NCBI GenBank assembly: GCA_947063875.1
Contig: CAMSTY010000022.1
Coordinates: forward strand, 1 to 51,979
Source of the DNA: an uncultured bacterium
GTDB taxonomy: Bacteria > Bacillota > Clostridia > Lachnospirales > Lachnospiraceae
DNA length: 51,979 nucleotides
Reading direction: 5' to 3'
The position numbers and the translations under genes were made by a program. Positions 1-8,673 of this stretch are shown in pieces. Each line of letters opens with the position of its first letter. Position 1 is the stretch's first letter. Below the pieces are notes generated by a model that had not been told where the DNA came from, did not search any database, and saw nothing but the letters and a program-made list of their open reading frames with translations.

Positions 1-90
1 GCAAGTGCCCCTCCAAAAGTCGCCAAACCCTGCCAACCCCTGGCCTGTTTTTGGGAACTCTTTCTTGATAGGTAGGGGTGCTTGCTTTGA
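1..90. repeat. Partial copy of a structured dispersed repeat
   Basis: The ends pair as a 12-bp RNA stem with two G-U pairs: GCAAGTGCCCCT at 1-12 against AGGGGTGCTTGC at 75-86. Read on the minus strand, the segment contains GGCGACTTTTG flanked by CAGGGG, GGCA and AGGG blocks. The same blocks occur in the same order in the inverted repeat at 1741-1847. I infer two members of one repeat family; the left edge of the window may cut this copy. Function unknown. Confidence 0.45.
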
Positions 91-236
91 GGTTTTTCAT
101 AAGGGTTATTTTATTTTGGATATGTGAGAGTAAGATTTAATTTGTGAAGGAGGGAAGGGGGAGGGGGATATCCTGATAGTGGTTCAATATTATAAAATAC
201 GAGAAGTTATCTTATTGTTATTTCTGGGAAAAAAGA

Positions 237-261
237 AATGTGACGTGCCTGTTGTCACATT
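237..261. promoter_or_regulatory. Palindromic operator candidate upstream of the WYL operon
   Basis: AATGTGAC (237-244) and GTCACATT (254-261) form a perfect 8-bp inverted repeat with a 9-nt spacer, 35 nt before the first gene. The size and spacing suit a dimeric repressor, and the WYL regulator encoded two genes on is the obvious candidate. No convincing -35/-10 pair was found around it, so the role is inferred. Confidence 0.45.
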
Positions 262-296
262 CCTGATGATAAAATGGGATAAAGGAGGATTGGAAT

Positions 297-644
297 ATGG
301 CATTTACGGAAATATGTATTTATCAGGTCAAGCCGCAAAAAGTGGAGGAGTTTGAAGCGGTCATGTTTGAGGCGAAGAGTTTTTTGGAAAAGCAGGAGGG
401 GGTGCTTCTGCTTCGTTTGGTCAAAAGGGGGTATCGCATAGATATGGAGCAGATTAGGGAGGGGCTTCCGCCTCTTAAGATTAACCGTATTGTAAAGAGT
501 GTTAAGTATATGCTTTACTGGGAGTTTGATACGAAAGAAAGTTATGGGACAGCGCAAAAAAATCTTTACGATAGCTATTGGAAGCCTATTGAAAAGTGTT
601 TGGTTGTTCCGCATGACAAATATTTAGGGGAGGGAGTGTTTTAA
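297..644 (+). CDS. Small conserved hypothetical protein, possible dimeric alpha-beta barrel
   Basis: This 115-residue protein begins MAFTEICIYQVKPQKVEEFE. A beta strand followed by a helix with a K/E-rich 'vkpqkveefe' turn is typical of ferredoxin-like dimeric alpha-beta barrel proteins (ABM/YdhR type). No catalytic residues can be named. The start is supported by AAAGGAGGA at 281-289, 7 nt upstream. It lies 60 nt ahead of a WYL regulator in the same direction and behind a palindrome, so the two genes are probably co-transcribed. Many WYL regulators sit beside small proteins of this kind. The fold assignment is a guess; the coding call is firm because codon structure and RBS are good. Confidence 0.75.
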   Translation: MAFTEICIYQVKPQKVEEFEAVMFEAKSFLEKQEGVLLLRLVKRGYRIDMEQIREGLPPLKINRIVKSVKYMLYWEFDTKESYGTAQKNLYDSYWKPIEKCLVVPHDKYLGEGVF

Positions 645-704
645 TGAATTTTCAAACCTATCTAAAACAACTTGCCGCAAAATACAAGGAAGAAGAGTGA
701 TGCT

Positions 705-1610
705 ATGCAGATAGACAGACTGATACAAATTGTGTTTTTCTTGTTGAGGTATGAGAATATAACGGCGAAACAACTGGCAGAGGAACTTGGTGTTTCCACC
801 CGGACAATATATAGGGACATCAATATACTTTCGGTTGCGGGCGTACCGGTTACGTCGCAGAAGGGGTATGGCGGAGGACTGTCTTTATTACAAGGGTTTT
901 CACTGGACAAGTCTTATTTTACGCGGGAGGAGCAAAACAATATTATACGGGCGTTGCAGATTTTAAAGTCGTCAAATTATCCAGACGCAGAAAAATCATT
1001 AAACAAGGTAGCCGGATTGTTTAGTCATAATTTACAGTCTGAATGGTTAGAAATTGATTTTTCCTATTGGGGAAACCCCGAAAAGGAACGAAACAACATG
1101 ACAGTTTTAGAACGGGCAATAATCAATAAATATGTGATTACCTTCACTTATTTAAATGCCGAATTGACGATAACCAGCCAAATTGCAGAACCGCTAAAAT
1201 TAGTGTTCAAATCGCACGCCTGGTATCTTATCGCCTACTCAAAGCACAAAAATGATATCCGTACCTTTAAAATCTCCCGCATAAGGAAACTCCAAATTAC
1301 AAATCAATTATTTAAACGCGAGCTGCCAAAGGATTTTTCCATTACTCCCACCTATAAGGAAGAATACAATACGCCTATATTCATATTACACTTTTCAGAA
1401 AAGATAGCATATAAAGTTTATGATGAATTTCAAGAGAAGTACATTAAAAAATTAGATGACGGCACGCTGGAAGTGGCCTTCCGATACCAGCTTAGCGATT
1501 GGACTTTCCTCTACCTGCTTTCCTTTGGTGAATATGTTGAAATTATTGAGCCAGTGGAAGCAAGAACTATTCTAAAAGAAAAAGCAAAAAAGATATTTTC
1601 CCAATACTAA
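705..1610 (+). CDS. WYL-domain transcriptional regulator (HTH_11, YafY/DeoR-like)
   Basis: The 301-residue protein has an N-terminal winged helix (residues 1-55, with ITAKQLAEELGVSTRTIYRD as the helix-turn-helix), a central linker, and a WYL domain with the motif 'AWYLIAYSKHKNDIRTFKISRI' near residues 170-195. The last third matches the WYL C-terminal extension. These regulators bind DNA as dimers and sense ligands, often nucleotides or other small molecules, through the WYL fold. I prefer ATG 705 over an earlier TTG at 672 because AAGGAAGA lies 10-18 nt upstream and the family normally starts with 'M.ID RL..I'. The probable target is the palindrome at 237-261. Confidence 0.88.
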   Translation: MQIDRLIQIVFFLLRYENITAKQLAEELGVSTRTIYRDINILSVAGVPVTSQKGYGGGLSLLQGFSLDKSYFTREEQNNIIRALQILKSSNYPDAEKSLNKVAGLFSHNLQSEWLEIDFSYWGNPEKERNNMTVLERAIINKYVITFTYLNAELTITSQIAEPLKLVFKSHAWYLIAYSKHKNDIRTFKISRIRKLQITNQLFKRELPKDFSITPTYKEEYNTPIFILHFSEKIAYKVYDEFQEKYIKKLDDGTLEVAFRYQLSDWTFLYLLSFGEYVEIIEPVEARTILKEKAKKIFSQY

Positions 1611-2192
1611 CAAAATATCCCCTCACTAATCACAATACTCAGAACAAACAAAAACAAAATTAACTAAATCCCCATCCCCCATAATATTTACAAAGCACCC
1701 ATAACAAAGCCAACAACCAGCAACCATAGGCAACGTCGCCGGAAGAGTCAGGGGCAGGCAAGGTTCGGCGACTTTTGCAGGGTCTTTTTGCCTTAGAGAC
1801 AGCAGACCCGAAACGGGAGCCGAACCTTGCCTGCCCCTGACTCTTCCTCCACTCCCTCCCCTGGTTGCGTCCCCCCTCCATTTTCTGTAACAAATGAAAC
1901 AAAACACCTCCCAATTCCCCTATATTTTCTCTAATATTGTATACAATCCCCATCCCCCCATACGATTGTCAATAGAAAATCTGCAAAAATCAGAGCCGAG
2001 GAGTACAATATAGTTTGAAAATGCCGGATTCCCGTCAATCCAAGGGGAGAATTGGCTTTTTGAATATGATATACTGAAAATACGTAAAAAGTACCGGTAT
2101 ACAACAAGAACAAAAACAAAATTTTGTGCATTTCTTATAAAAATCCGGATTTTTTTGTAAGGAGTGTGCGAAGGAAAAGGAGAATGAGAAGT
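1611..2192. other. 582-bp gene-free interval with inverted repeat and GntR-like palindrome
   Basis: No credible gene lies here; the short reading frames are shadows of low-complexity C-rich DNA and of the large inverted repeat at 1741-1847. ATTGTATACAAT at 1936-1947 is a perfect 12-bp palindrome resembling FadR/UxuR-type GntR operators. A half copy (GGTATACAAC) lies at about 2097-2106, near the TRAP genes. No promoter with both boxes is convincing. Confidence 0.6.
1741..1847. repeat. Perfect 29-bp inverted repeat, structured element
   Basis: Bases 1741-1769 are the exact reverse complement of 1819-1847. The 49-nt loop holds a nested stem, GGGTCT (1780-1785) with AGACCC (1804-1809). It is not followed by a T run, so it is not a plain terminator, although it lies after the WYL gene. 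Its left arm and loop (CAGGGG..GGCA.GGTT.GGCGACTTTTG.AGGG) match the minus strand of 1-90. This could be a miniature mobile-type repeat or a small structured RNA. Confidence 0.7.
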
Positions 2193-3215
2193 ATGAAGAA
2201 ATGGAAAAAAACGCTGGGAATTGCTGCCAGCGTAGCCGCTATTGTGGCAGTGGGGGCCACATTTTTCTCGGTAGCGGGAACTTCATCGGGGGATGTGCTG
2301 GAACTTCGCCTGGCTCATAATCAGGCAGCCGGGTCGGAGATCGCCGGGTCTATCGCCAAGATTTCGGAATTTGTGGCGGAGGACCCCGGTCAGAATCTGA
2401 AGGTTTCCATCTACGCCAGCGGAGTGCTGGGGACAGAAAAGGAGGAGATCGAGATGGTGCAGGCAGGGGTGCTGGATATGGCCAAGGTCAGTTCCAATAC
2501 CCTGGGCCAGTTCAAGGATGAGTACTCGATTTTTGCGGTGCCTTATCTGTTCCAGAGCCAGGAGCATTATTACGCGGCCTGTGAGAACAGTGAGAAAGTA
2601 AAGGAATTGTTTCAGTCTACGGCGGAGGATGGGTATATTGCCATCGGATATTATGCCAACGGCTCCCGGAACTTTTACCTGAAGGAAAATATAGCCTGTA
2701 CGGACCCGTCGGTTCTGAAGGGCAAGAAAATCCGTTCCATGCCCAGTTCCACTTCCATGGATATGATTGAATTGATGGGAGGTTCCCCGGTGCCTATGGC
2801 AGGCGGCGAGACCTACAGCGCCCTGCAGCAGGGAATCGTGGACGGGGCGGAGAATACGGAGCTGGTGTTGACGGTGGACGGACATCAGGATCTGGTGAAG
2901 GCCTATACCTACACGGAGCACCAGTATTCCCCGGACATTTACATAGTCAGCACCAGGACCTGGAACCGGATGACGGAGGGGCAGAAACAGCTTTTGGTGG
3001 ATTCCATTCAGAAGGCCAATGAGAATTTCAAGAGCCTGTATAACGGCATGATGGCAGAAGCGGTTGCAGAGGCAGAGACCCATGGAGTGACGATTTACCG
3101 GGATATTGACAAGACGGCATTTATCCAGGCGGTTCAGCCGGTCCATGAGAATTACTGTGCCAAGGGGGATAGCTACAAGGCCCTTTATGATGATATTCAG
3201 AAGTATGCAAGGTAA
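2193..3215 (+). CDS. dctP: TRAP transporter solute-binding protein, DctP family
   Basis: The 340-residue protein is the extracytoplasmic ligand binder of a tripartite ATP-independent periplasmic transporter. It has a basic signal sequence MKKWKKTLGIAASVAAIVAV (residues 1-30), then the mature start 'VLELRLAHNQAAGSEI'. The family block 'VLKGKKIRSMPSSTSMDMIELMGGSPVPM' carries the conserved arginine (in KIRSM) that binds the substrate carboxylate, and 'YSALQQGIVDGAENT' is the standard DctP motif. ATG 2193 has AAGGAG 10 nt upstream; ATG 2184 would leave only 1 nt. The dctQ and dctM genes follow at once. Neighbouring pectin genes suggest a uronate or an unsaturated galacturonyl-rhamnose ligand; that is inference. 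Confidence 0.93.
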   Translation: MKKWKKTLGIAASVAAIVAVGATFFSVAGTSSGDVLELRLAHNQAAGSEIAGSIAKISEFVAEDPGQNLKVSIYASGVLGTEKEEIEMVQAGVLDMAKVSSNTLGQFKDEYSIFAVPYLFQSQEHYYAACENSEKVKELFQSTAEDGYIAIGYYANGSRNFYLKENIACTDPSVLKGKKIRSMPSSTSMDMIELMGGSPVPMAGGETYSALQQGIVDGAENTELVLTVDGHQDLVKAYTYTEHQYSPDIYIVSTRTWNRMTEGQKQLLVDSIQKANENFKSLYNGMMAEAVAEAETHGVTIYRDIDKTAFIQAVQPVHENYCAKGDSYKALYDDIQKYAR

Positions 3216-3223
3216 GGAGGAGT

Positions 3224-3733
3224 ATGATGAAAATATTAAATAAAATTCTGGAGACGCTTCTGGGGGTTGTGGTGGCAGTGATGGTGGCGGGTTGCTTCTG
3301 GCAGGTATTTACCCGCTTTGTCCTGAACAGTCCCAGTAAGTATACGGAGGAACTGCTGCGGTATCTTCTGATCTGGATGACCATGCTGGGGGTACCCTAT
3401 GCGTACGGGAAGGACAGCCATCTGTCTATCAACCTGGTGACCCGGTCTTTTGACAAAAAGGGACTTTTGATGGCGAAAATCGGGATTGAGATTTTGATTC
3501 TGTTTTTGAGCATTTTTGTGATGATTGCAGGGGGATGGATTGTGACCATGAACTCTTCCGGGCAGATTTCCCCGGCTCTGCATATGCCTATGGAACTTTA
3601 TTATGCCTGTGTGCCGGTGGGAGGCGTGATGATGGTATTTTACTGTATTAACCGGCTGGGCGGCTTTCTGAGGGAGTGGAAGGACACATTTTCTCAGGGA
3701 AATACGGAAGATGGGAAGAAGGAGGGGAAATAA
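3224..3733 (+). CDS. dctQ: TRAP transporter small permease, DctQ family
   Basis: A 169-residue membrane protein with four predicted helices: about 8-30 (LGVVVAVMVAGCFWQVFTRF), 45-65, 85-110 and 125-145. The blocks 'FTRFVLNSPSKYTEELLRYLLIWMTMLGVPYAYGKDSHL' and 'SLAI-like INLV' are typical of DctQ, which scaffolds the large permease. ATG 3224 is used; ATG 3227 is 6 nt from AAGGAGG (3214-3220) and may be the real start. It begins 8 nt after dctP and its stop is directly followed by dctM, so the three are translated from one message. Confidence 0.92.
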   Translation: MMKILNKILETLLGVVVAVMVAGCFWQVFTRFVLNSPSKYTEELLRYLLIWMTMLGVPYAYGKDSHLSINLVTRSFDKKGLLMAKIGIEILILFLSIFVMIAGGWIVTMNSSGQISPALHMPMELYYACVPVGGVMMVFYCINRLGGFLREWKDTFSQGNTEDGKKEGK

Positions 3734-5038
3734 ATGCAGATTCAGGCGGCGATTGTTTTAATTCTGGTGTTTTTCATGCTGCTGGCTTACGGGGTGCCGG
3801 TGTCATTCAGCATTATCAGTGCGGCGTTGGTGACGATTATCATGTTTTTAAGTCCCAGTTTTGGGATGTTTATCTCGGCTCAGAAGCTGGTAGGCGGTAT
3901 TGACAGCTTCTCGTTGCTGGCGGTTCCGTTTTTTATCCTGGCCGGCCTTCTTATGAGCAGCGGCGGGATTGCAAGGCGGCTGGTAAATCTGGCCCTGCTG
4001 ATCCTGGGACGGGTGCCCGGGTCTCTGGCTTTGACTAATGTTGCGGGAAATGCGATGTTCGGTTCTATCTCTGGTTCAGGAATCGCGGCGGCTACGGCTA
4101 TCGGCGGTGTGATGAATCCTCTGGAAAAAGAGCATGGCTATGATGAGACATTTTCGGCGGCGGTAAATATCGCTTCGGCTCCGGTAGGGCAGCTGATTCC
4201 GCCTACCACGGCTCCGATTATCTATTCTACGGCAGCCGGAGGCATCTCGGTGGCAGCCCTTTTGATGGCCGGATGGATTCCGGGACTTCTGTGGGCCGGG
4301 CTGTGTATGCTGGTAGCGTTGTTATACGGAAAAAAGAAGGGGTATGTGATAAAGGGAGAAAAGGTTACTGCGGCGGCAGCCATGAAAACCATATGGGACG
4401 CAGTGCCCAGCCTGTTCCTGATTGTTATTATCATCGGCGGGATTTTGTCTGGTAAGTTTACGGCTACGGAGGCTTCCGGCGTGGCGGTGGTGTATGCTTT
4501 TGTCCTGGCGGTCTTTGTATATCGCAGTATCAAGCCTTCGGAAATCATGGGGATTCTGACCAATACTGCGGTGATGACTACCATTGTCATGCTGATTATC
4601 GGCGCTTCCACGGTGCTTAGCTTTGTCCTTTCCTTTACCGGGCTGCCTCAGGCGATCAGCAATCTGCTGCTGGGGATTTCGGACAATAAGATTGTGATTC
4701 TTCTGATTATCAACCTGATTCTGCTGATTGTGGGAACCTTTATGGATATGGCGCCGGCGCTGCTGATCTTTACCCCGATTTTCCTGCCGGTAGTCAAAAG
4801 CCTGGGGATGGATTCCATTCAGTTTGGAATCATGATGATTATGAACCTGGCCATCGGAACCATCACCCCGCCGGTGGGAAGCGTGTTGTTTGTAGGGTGC
4901 AGCGTGGCCCATCTGCCGGTGGAGGATGTGATAAAGCAGCTGATTCCTTATTTTCTGGCAGTGCTGGCAGGTCTTATGCTGGTGACTTTTGTGCCTGCGT
5001 TTTCCATGTGGCTGCCGGGAGTGCTGGGACTGCTGTAA
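3734..5038 (+). CDS. dctM: TRAP transporter large permease, DctM family
   Basis: A 434-residue, normal-length DctM subunit with about twelve hydrophobic segments. It couples sodium entry to substrate uptake. Diagnostic stretches are 'AVPFFILAGLLMSSGGIARRL' near 65-85, 'GSISGSGIAAATAIGG' near 112-127, 'IPPTTAPIIYST' near 156 and 'MNLAIGTITPPVGSVLFVG' near 370. GGAGGGGAAATA precedes the ATG with a short gap, and the gene abuts dctQ. The 3' end faces a convergent AraC gene 22 nt away. Confidence 0.95.
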   Translation: MQIQAAIVLILVFFMLLAYGVPVSFSIISAALVTIIMFLSPSFGMFISAQKLVGGIDSFSLLAVPFFILAGLLMSSGGIARRLVNLALLILGRVPGSLALTNVAGNAMFGSISGSGIAAATAIGGVMNPLEKEHGYDETFSAAVNIASAPVGQLIPPTTAPIIYSTAAGGISVAALLMAGWIPGLLWAGLCMLVALLYGKKKGYVIKGEKVTAAAAMKTIWDAVPSLFLIVIIIGGILSGKFTATEASGVAVVYAFVLAVFVYRSIKPSEIMGILTNTAVMTTIVMLIIGASTVLSFVLSFTGLPQAISNLLLGISDNKIVILLIINLILLIVGTFMDMAPALLIFTPIFLPVVKSLGMDSIQFGIMMIMNLAIGTITPPVGSVLFVGCSVAHLPVEDVIKQLIPYFLAVLAGLMLVTFVPAFSMWLPGVLGLL

Positions 5039-5060
5039 CAGGCTGGAAAAAGGTCGTGCC

Positions 5061-5969
5061 TTATATAGGGGTCCGGGCGGAAAACTGGGGATTGGGCACG
5101 TTGGTATAGGTGACCGTATTCAGGGTTTTGCGGTATTTCAGAGGGGAGAGGGTCATGTAGGTCTTGAAGGTGCGCTCAAAGTAGGTCAGGCTTTCATACC
5201 CTAAGGTATTGGCGATCTGGGAGATACTCATGTCGGTCTCTTCCAGATACCGCTTGGCCTTGCGGATGCGGTGGATGTTGGTATATTCGCTGATGGTGTA
5301 GCCAGTCACCTCCTTGAATATCCGGCAGATGTAGGATTTGCTTAAATAGAACCGGTCTGCCAGTTCATCCAGGGAAATGGGGCGTTCGCAGTTTTCGGAC
5401 AGATAGTCGGCGATGCCGTAGGCGGCCTTGTACTTGGGATTGTCGGAGTCGCTGGGAACCTCCTGGCGTTGGTGGCGGATAAAGGACATCAGCTTGAAGA
5501 ACCAGGCCATGATTTCTAAGTCGATGCCGGTTTTGTAATTGTGCTCCCGGTCGGTCAGAAAATGGCGCAAAGTGCGGAACAGGCCTAAGATCAGAGCCTG
5601 CTGCTCCCGGTCTAAGTGGTAGACGCCGTAATAGTCTTCCAGAAAGCGGACAAGCTGGAGGGACGGGTGGAGTTTGTCATAGGCGGCCATTTTTTCCCGG
5701 GTGATGTAGAGGATAATGCGGTTGTGGCCGTCGTTGGAGCCGATGAGGGAGCGGGTCATATGGATCAGGTTGGAGTCAACCAGGATCAGGTCTCCGGCCC
5801 GGGCGATGTATTCCCGGTTGTTGAAGAAGAACACCCGTTCGCCCTCGATGATGTAGAAGATTTCGTACTGGGTATGAAAATGTTTGACGCGCATGTCGAA
5901 TTTCCCGTAACGGACCATTTGCTCTAGAGCGATTCCGTCGGTTTCGCCGTAGTAGGTTACTTTTTCCAT
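5061..5969 (-). CDS. AraC-family transcriptional regulator with cupin sensor
   Basis: The 302-residue protein has an AraC-type cupin (residues 15-110; 'VKHFHTQYEIFYIIEGERVFFFNNREY'), a helical linker, and two helix-turn-helix motifs at about 195-295: 'ISLDELADRFYLSKSYICRIFKEVTG' and 'MSISQIANTLGYESLTYFERTFKTY'. The end 'LSPLKYRKTL' is the AraC signature. It is divergent from the GH105 gene and convergent to the TRAP genes, so it is the likely local activator of the pectin locus. A minus-strand promoter lies at 6018-6046. Confidence 0.9.
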   Translation of the reverse strand: MEKVTYYGETDGIALEQMVRYGKFDMRVKHFHTQYEIFYIIEGERVFFFNNREYIARAGDLILVDSNLIHMTRSLIGSNDGHNRIILYITREKMAAYDKLHPSLQLVRFLEDYYGVYHLDREQQALILGLFRTLRHFLTDREHNYKTGIDLEIMAWFFKLMSFIRHQRQEVPSDSDNPKYKAAYGIADYLSENCERPISLDELADRFYLSKSYICRIFKEVTGYTISEYTNIHRIRKAKRYLEETDMSISQIANTLGYESLTYFERTFKTYMTLSPLKYRKTLNTVTYTNVPNPQFSARTPI

Positions 5970-6017
5970 GAAGATAAGCCTTTCTGTGGAGGATGGGGTT
6001 ATGGATTCGTTATGATA

Positions 6018-6046
6018 ATTATAGTAGATTTGCGGGAGGAGCGCAA
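6018..6046 (-). promoter_or_regulatory. Promoter of the AraC gene
   Basis: On the minus strand, TTGCGC (6046-6041), a 17-nt spacer and TATAAT (6023-6018) stand about 50 nt before the AraC start. The -10 box is a perfect match and the -35 box matches at four of six positions. Confidence 0.5.
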
Positions 6047-6118
6047 GAAAGGCGTGAGAAACCCGTAGTGGAAATATAAAGAAGGCATTAGGATTGTGAT
6101 GGCCAGAATGGAGGAGAA

Positions 6119-7237
6119 ATGAAGAATATTGATAATAAAGAGCTGGAGAGAAAACTGGGGCTGGTGATTGAGAAGCTGATGAATCTGGGGGGGCCGGAGG
6201 ATGAGCAGGAACTGGCAGAGGGCGGGGAGAAGATCGGATTTTTCCGCCGGGATTTTGGGATTCATGAGTGGGACTGGCCTCAGGGGGTGGGGCTGTATGG
6301 CCTTTTGAAGATTATGCGGGTTACGAAGAGGGACGAGTACCGGGATTTTCTGTATCGCTGGTTTAAGGATAATATCAGTGCGGGACTGCCCTCTAAGAAT
6401 ATCAACACTACGACGCCGCTGCTGACCCTGGCGGAGTTGAATGAGGATTATCGGGATGAGCAGTTTGAGGAGCTTTGCCTGAAGTGGGCAGACTGGCTGA
6501 TGTGCTGCCTGCCTCGTACCTGGGAGGGCGGCTTCCAGCATGTGACCAGCGCCAACGGGGATCGCCAGGGGGTGCGTCTCAATGAGAATGAGATGTGGAT
6601 TGACACCTTGTTTATGACGGTGCTGTTTTTGAATAAGATGGGGCAGAAATACCACCGGCAGGACTGGATTGACGAATCGATTCATCAGGTGCTGATGCAT
6701 ATCAAGTATCTGTATGACAAGGAGAGCGGCCTGTTCTACCATGGCTGGACCTTCAATGAAAGGAATAATTTCGGAGGGATTTTCTGGTGCAGAGGCAACA
6801 GCTGGTTTACTCTTGGCATTTTGGATTACATCGATATGTTTGAAGGGACCATGAATGCGGGACTGAAGACGTTTATTGTCGATACTTATAAGGCTCAGGT
6901 GGCAAAGCTAAAGGAAGTGCAGGATGCGAGCGGACTCTGGCATACGGTGCTCCTGGACAATACCAGCTATCTGGAGACCTCCGGCACGGCGGCGATTGCG
7001 GCGGGAATTCTCAAGGGGATTCGCTATGGGATTTTGGATGACTCTTATCTGCCCTGTGCACAGAAGGCGATTCAGGGGATTTTGAATAATATTGATGAAG
7101 AGGGGACGGTCCTGAATGTGTCGGGAGGGACCGGCATGGGTTACAATGCGGAGCATTATAAGAATATTTTGATTGCTCCTATGGCTTACGGACAATCGCT
7201 GACCATTCTGGCGCTGGCAGAGGCATTGGCGATGTAA
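6119..7237 (+). CDS. Glycoside hydrolase family 105, unsaturated rhamnogalacturonyl hydrolase
   Basis: The 372-residue protein has the (alpha/alpha)6 barrel pattern of GH88/GH105 enzymes such as YteR. These hydrate the 4,5-double bond of unsaturated galacturonyl-rhamnose left by rhamnogalacturonan lyase, releasing rhamnose and a keto-uronate. 'HEWDWPQGVGLYGLLKI' lies at 49-65. The block 'NENEMWIDTLFMTVLFL' at 155-171 carries the likely catalytic aspartate D162. 'GGIFWCRGNSWFTLG' near 223 and 'DASGLWHTVLLDNTSYLETSGTA' near 275 are also typical. There is no signal peptide, so it acts inside the cell on imported oligosaccharide. GGAGGAG lies just upstream of the ATG. Confidence 0.92.
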   Translation: MKNIDNKELERKLGLVIEKLMNLGGPEDEQELAEGGEKIGFFRRDFGIHEWDWPQGVGLYGLLKIMRVTKRDEYRDFLYRWFKDNISAGLPSKNINTTTPLLTLAELNEDYRDEQFEELCLKWADWLMCCLPRTWEGGFQHVTSANGDRQGVRLNENEMWIDTLFMTVLFLNKMGQKYHRQDWIDESIHQVLMHIKYLYDKESGLFYHGWTFNERNNFGGIFWCRGNSWFTLGILDYIDMFEGTMNAGLKTFIVDTYKAQVAKLKEVQDASGLWHTVLLDNTSYLETSGTAAIAAGILKGIRYGILDDSYLPCAQKAIQGILNNIDEEGTVLNVSGGTGMGYNAEHYKNILIAPMAYGQSLTILALAEALAM

Positions 7238-7319
7238 GCCTGCCTTGAAATGATATTTGGCTGCCCAAAAAGGAATGGGTGAGAAAATAATTTTATGTGA
7301 GAGGAAGGGGATTGGTGTC

Positions 7320-8552
7320 ATGAAGAATCAGTTTCGTCTGTTTATCCGGGAGGCCGGCGGTTATCCGGGCAGCCTGGTGATTCCGGAGGTTTCTAATGGG
7401 TTTGATGTGACGCTGCCTCCTCTTCCTTTTGGTATGGTTCCGGTCAGTTTCTGGTCGGAACCGGTGCCGGCCGGAATCTACCGGGTGAGGATTCGGCTGG
7501 AGGCCACGGAGAATGTGGAGCGGCTTTATCTGTTTACCGGCAGGAAGCAGCTGCGGGAAATCCTTTCCCTGAAGCGGGGCCAGTGTGTGGAGCGGGTGTA
7601 TGATCTGTCCGTGATGGAGATTATTCCTCGTTTTCGGGAGGAGAGTTATCAGACGGAGCATTTGTTTTTTACCTTCTGCACGGAACACCCGGGATCTGTG
7701 AGGGCGGAGGCGGACTGGGAGGCCCCAGGGGATGAGGTGACAAGAATTTTTTTGTGCGGGGATTCTACGGTGACGGACCATGCCAGCGAATTGCCCTATC
7801 ATCCCGGGGCCTGTTATGCGGCCTGGGGGCAGGCGCTGGCGGCATTTCTGGAGGGGGATTTTGCGGTGGAGAATCAGGCCCATTGCGGACTGACTACGGA
7901 GACGTTCCGGCAGGAGGGGCATTTTGAGATTGTGAAGCGCCGTATCGGTAAAGGGGATCTCTGCCTGTTTCAGTTCGGGCATAATGATCAGAAGCTGCCC
8001 CATCTGCAGGCGGATCGGGAGTATCCAAAGAATCTGCGGCGATTTGTGGAGGAAATCCGGGAAAAGCAGGCGCATCCGGTGCTGGTGACTCCTCTGGGCA
8101 GGAATATCTGGAGCGGGGACGGAGAGTATCTGGACCTTCTGGAGGATTATGCCCGGGCGGTGCGTCAGGTGGCAAAAGAGGAGAATGTCCCCTTGCTTGA
8201 CCTGCATGGGTTTTCGGTGGATTTTATTTGTGAGAAGGGCATGGGGCCGTGCCGCAGCTATTTCCATCCGGAGGATTACACTCATACGAATGAGTATGGG
8301 GCCTGGGTTTTTGGAGAATATATGGCAAAGAGACTGGCAGAACGGTTTCCGGAGAAGCTGGGCGTAAGGGAGGCGGGGATGGATTTTGTGCCGCCGGCCG
8401 GACTCTGGGAGATGCTGGGACTTGGAGGGCGGCGGAGCGGTTCCCGGAGCCAGAGAGAGCAGTTTGACGATATGGAGAAGTCTACGGGGGAACTGCAAAG
8501 AGTGATTGAGGCGGCGAAAAGAGAGGGGAGCTGCCAGGGAAGAGGCCTTTAA
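7320..8552 (+). CDS. SGNH-family rhamnogalacturonan acetylesterase
   Basis: The 410-residue protein has a beta-rich N-terminal region (1-140) and a GDSL/SGNH hydrolase domain. Block I 'FLCGDSTVTDH' contains nucleophile S149, block III 'FQFGHNDQK' supplies the oxyanion asparagine, and 'YFHPEDYTHTNEYGAW' supplies the catalytic Asp/His region. This arrangement matches RhgT/YesT-type esterases that remove acetyl groups from rhamnogalacturonan. ATG 7320 is preferred to an upstream TTG because GAGGAAGGGG lies 9 nt ahead. There is no signal peptide, so it probably deacetylates imported oligomers together with the GH105. The N-terminal domain is longer than in the minimal esterases. Confidence 0.87.
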   Translation: MKNQFRLFIREAGGYPGSLVIPEVSNGFDVTLPPLPFGMVPVSFWSEPVPAGIYRVRIRLEATENVERLYLFTGRKQLREILSLKRGQCVERVYDLSVMEIIPRFREESYQTEHLFFTFCTEHPGSVRAEADWEAPGDEVTRIFLCGDSTVTDHASELPYHPGACYAAWGQALAAFLEGDFAVENQAHCGLTTETFRQEGHFEIVKRRIGKGDLCLFQFGHNDQKLPHLQADREYPKNLRRFVEEIREKQAHPVLVTPLGRNIWSGDGEYLDLLEDYARAVRQVAKEENVPLLDLHGFSVDFICEKGMGPCRSYFHPEDYTHTNEYGAWVFGEYMAKRLAERFPEKLGVREAGMDFVPPAGLWEMLGLGGRRSGSRSQREQFDDMEKSTGELQRVIEAAKREGSCQGRGL

Positions 8553-8673
8553 AAAGCCGCCGGTTGTTGATGTGAGCGGGGCCCAAAAAGGGAACGAATT
8601 GGAAAAGAGTAACGGAAATAAGCAGCAAAGAAGATGGTTTGGGACCGTTAGGGTCAGAAAACTGAGGTGTCAG

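Noticed and set aside
1626-1953. Two overlapping minus-strand frames of 93 and 97 codons
   Set aside because: They cross the perfect inverted repeat and have no start signal; artefacts of GC-rich structured DNA.
5053-5100. CGTGCC/GGCACG pairing as a terminator between dctM and araC
   Set aside because: Six-base pairing over 40 nt that lies partly in the araC coding end; too weak.
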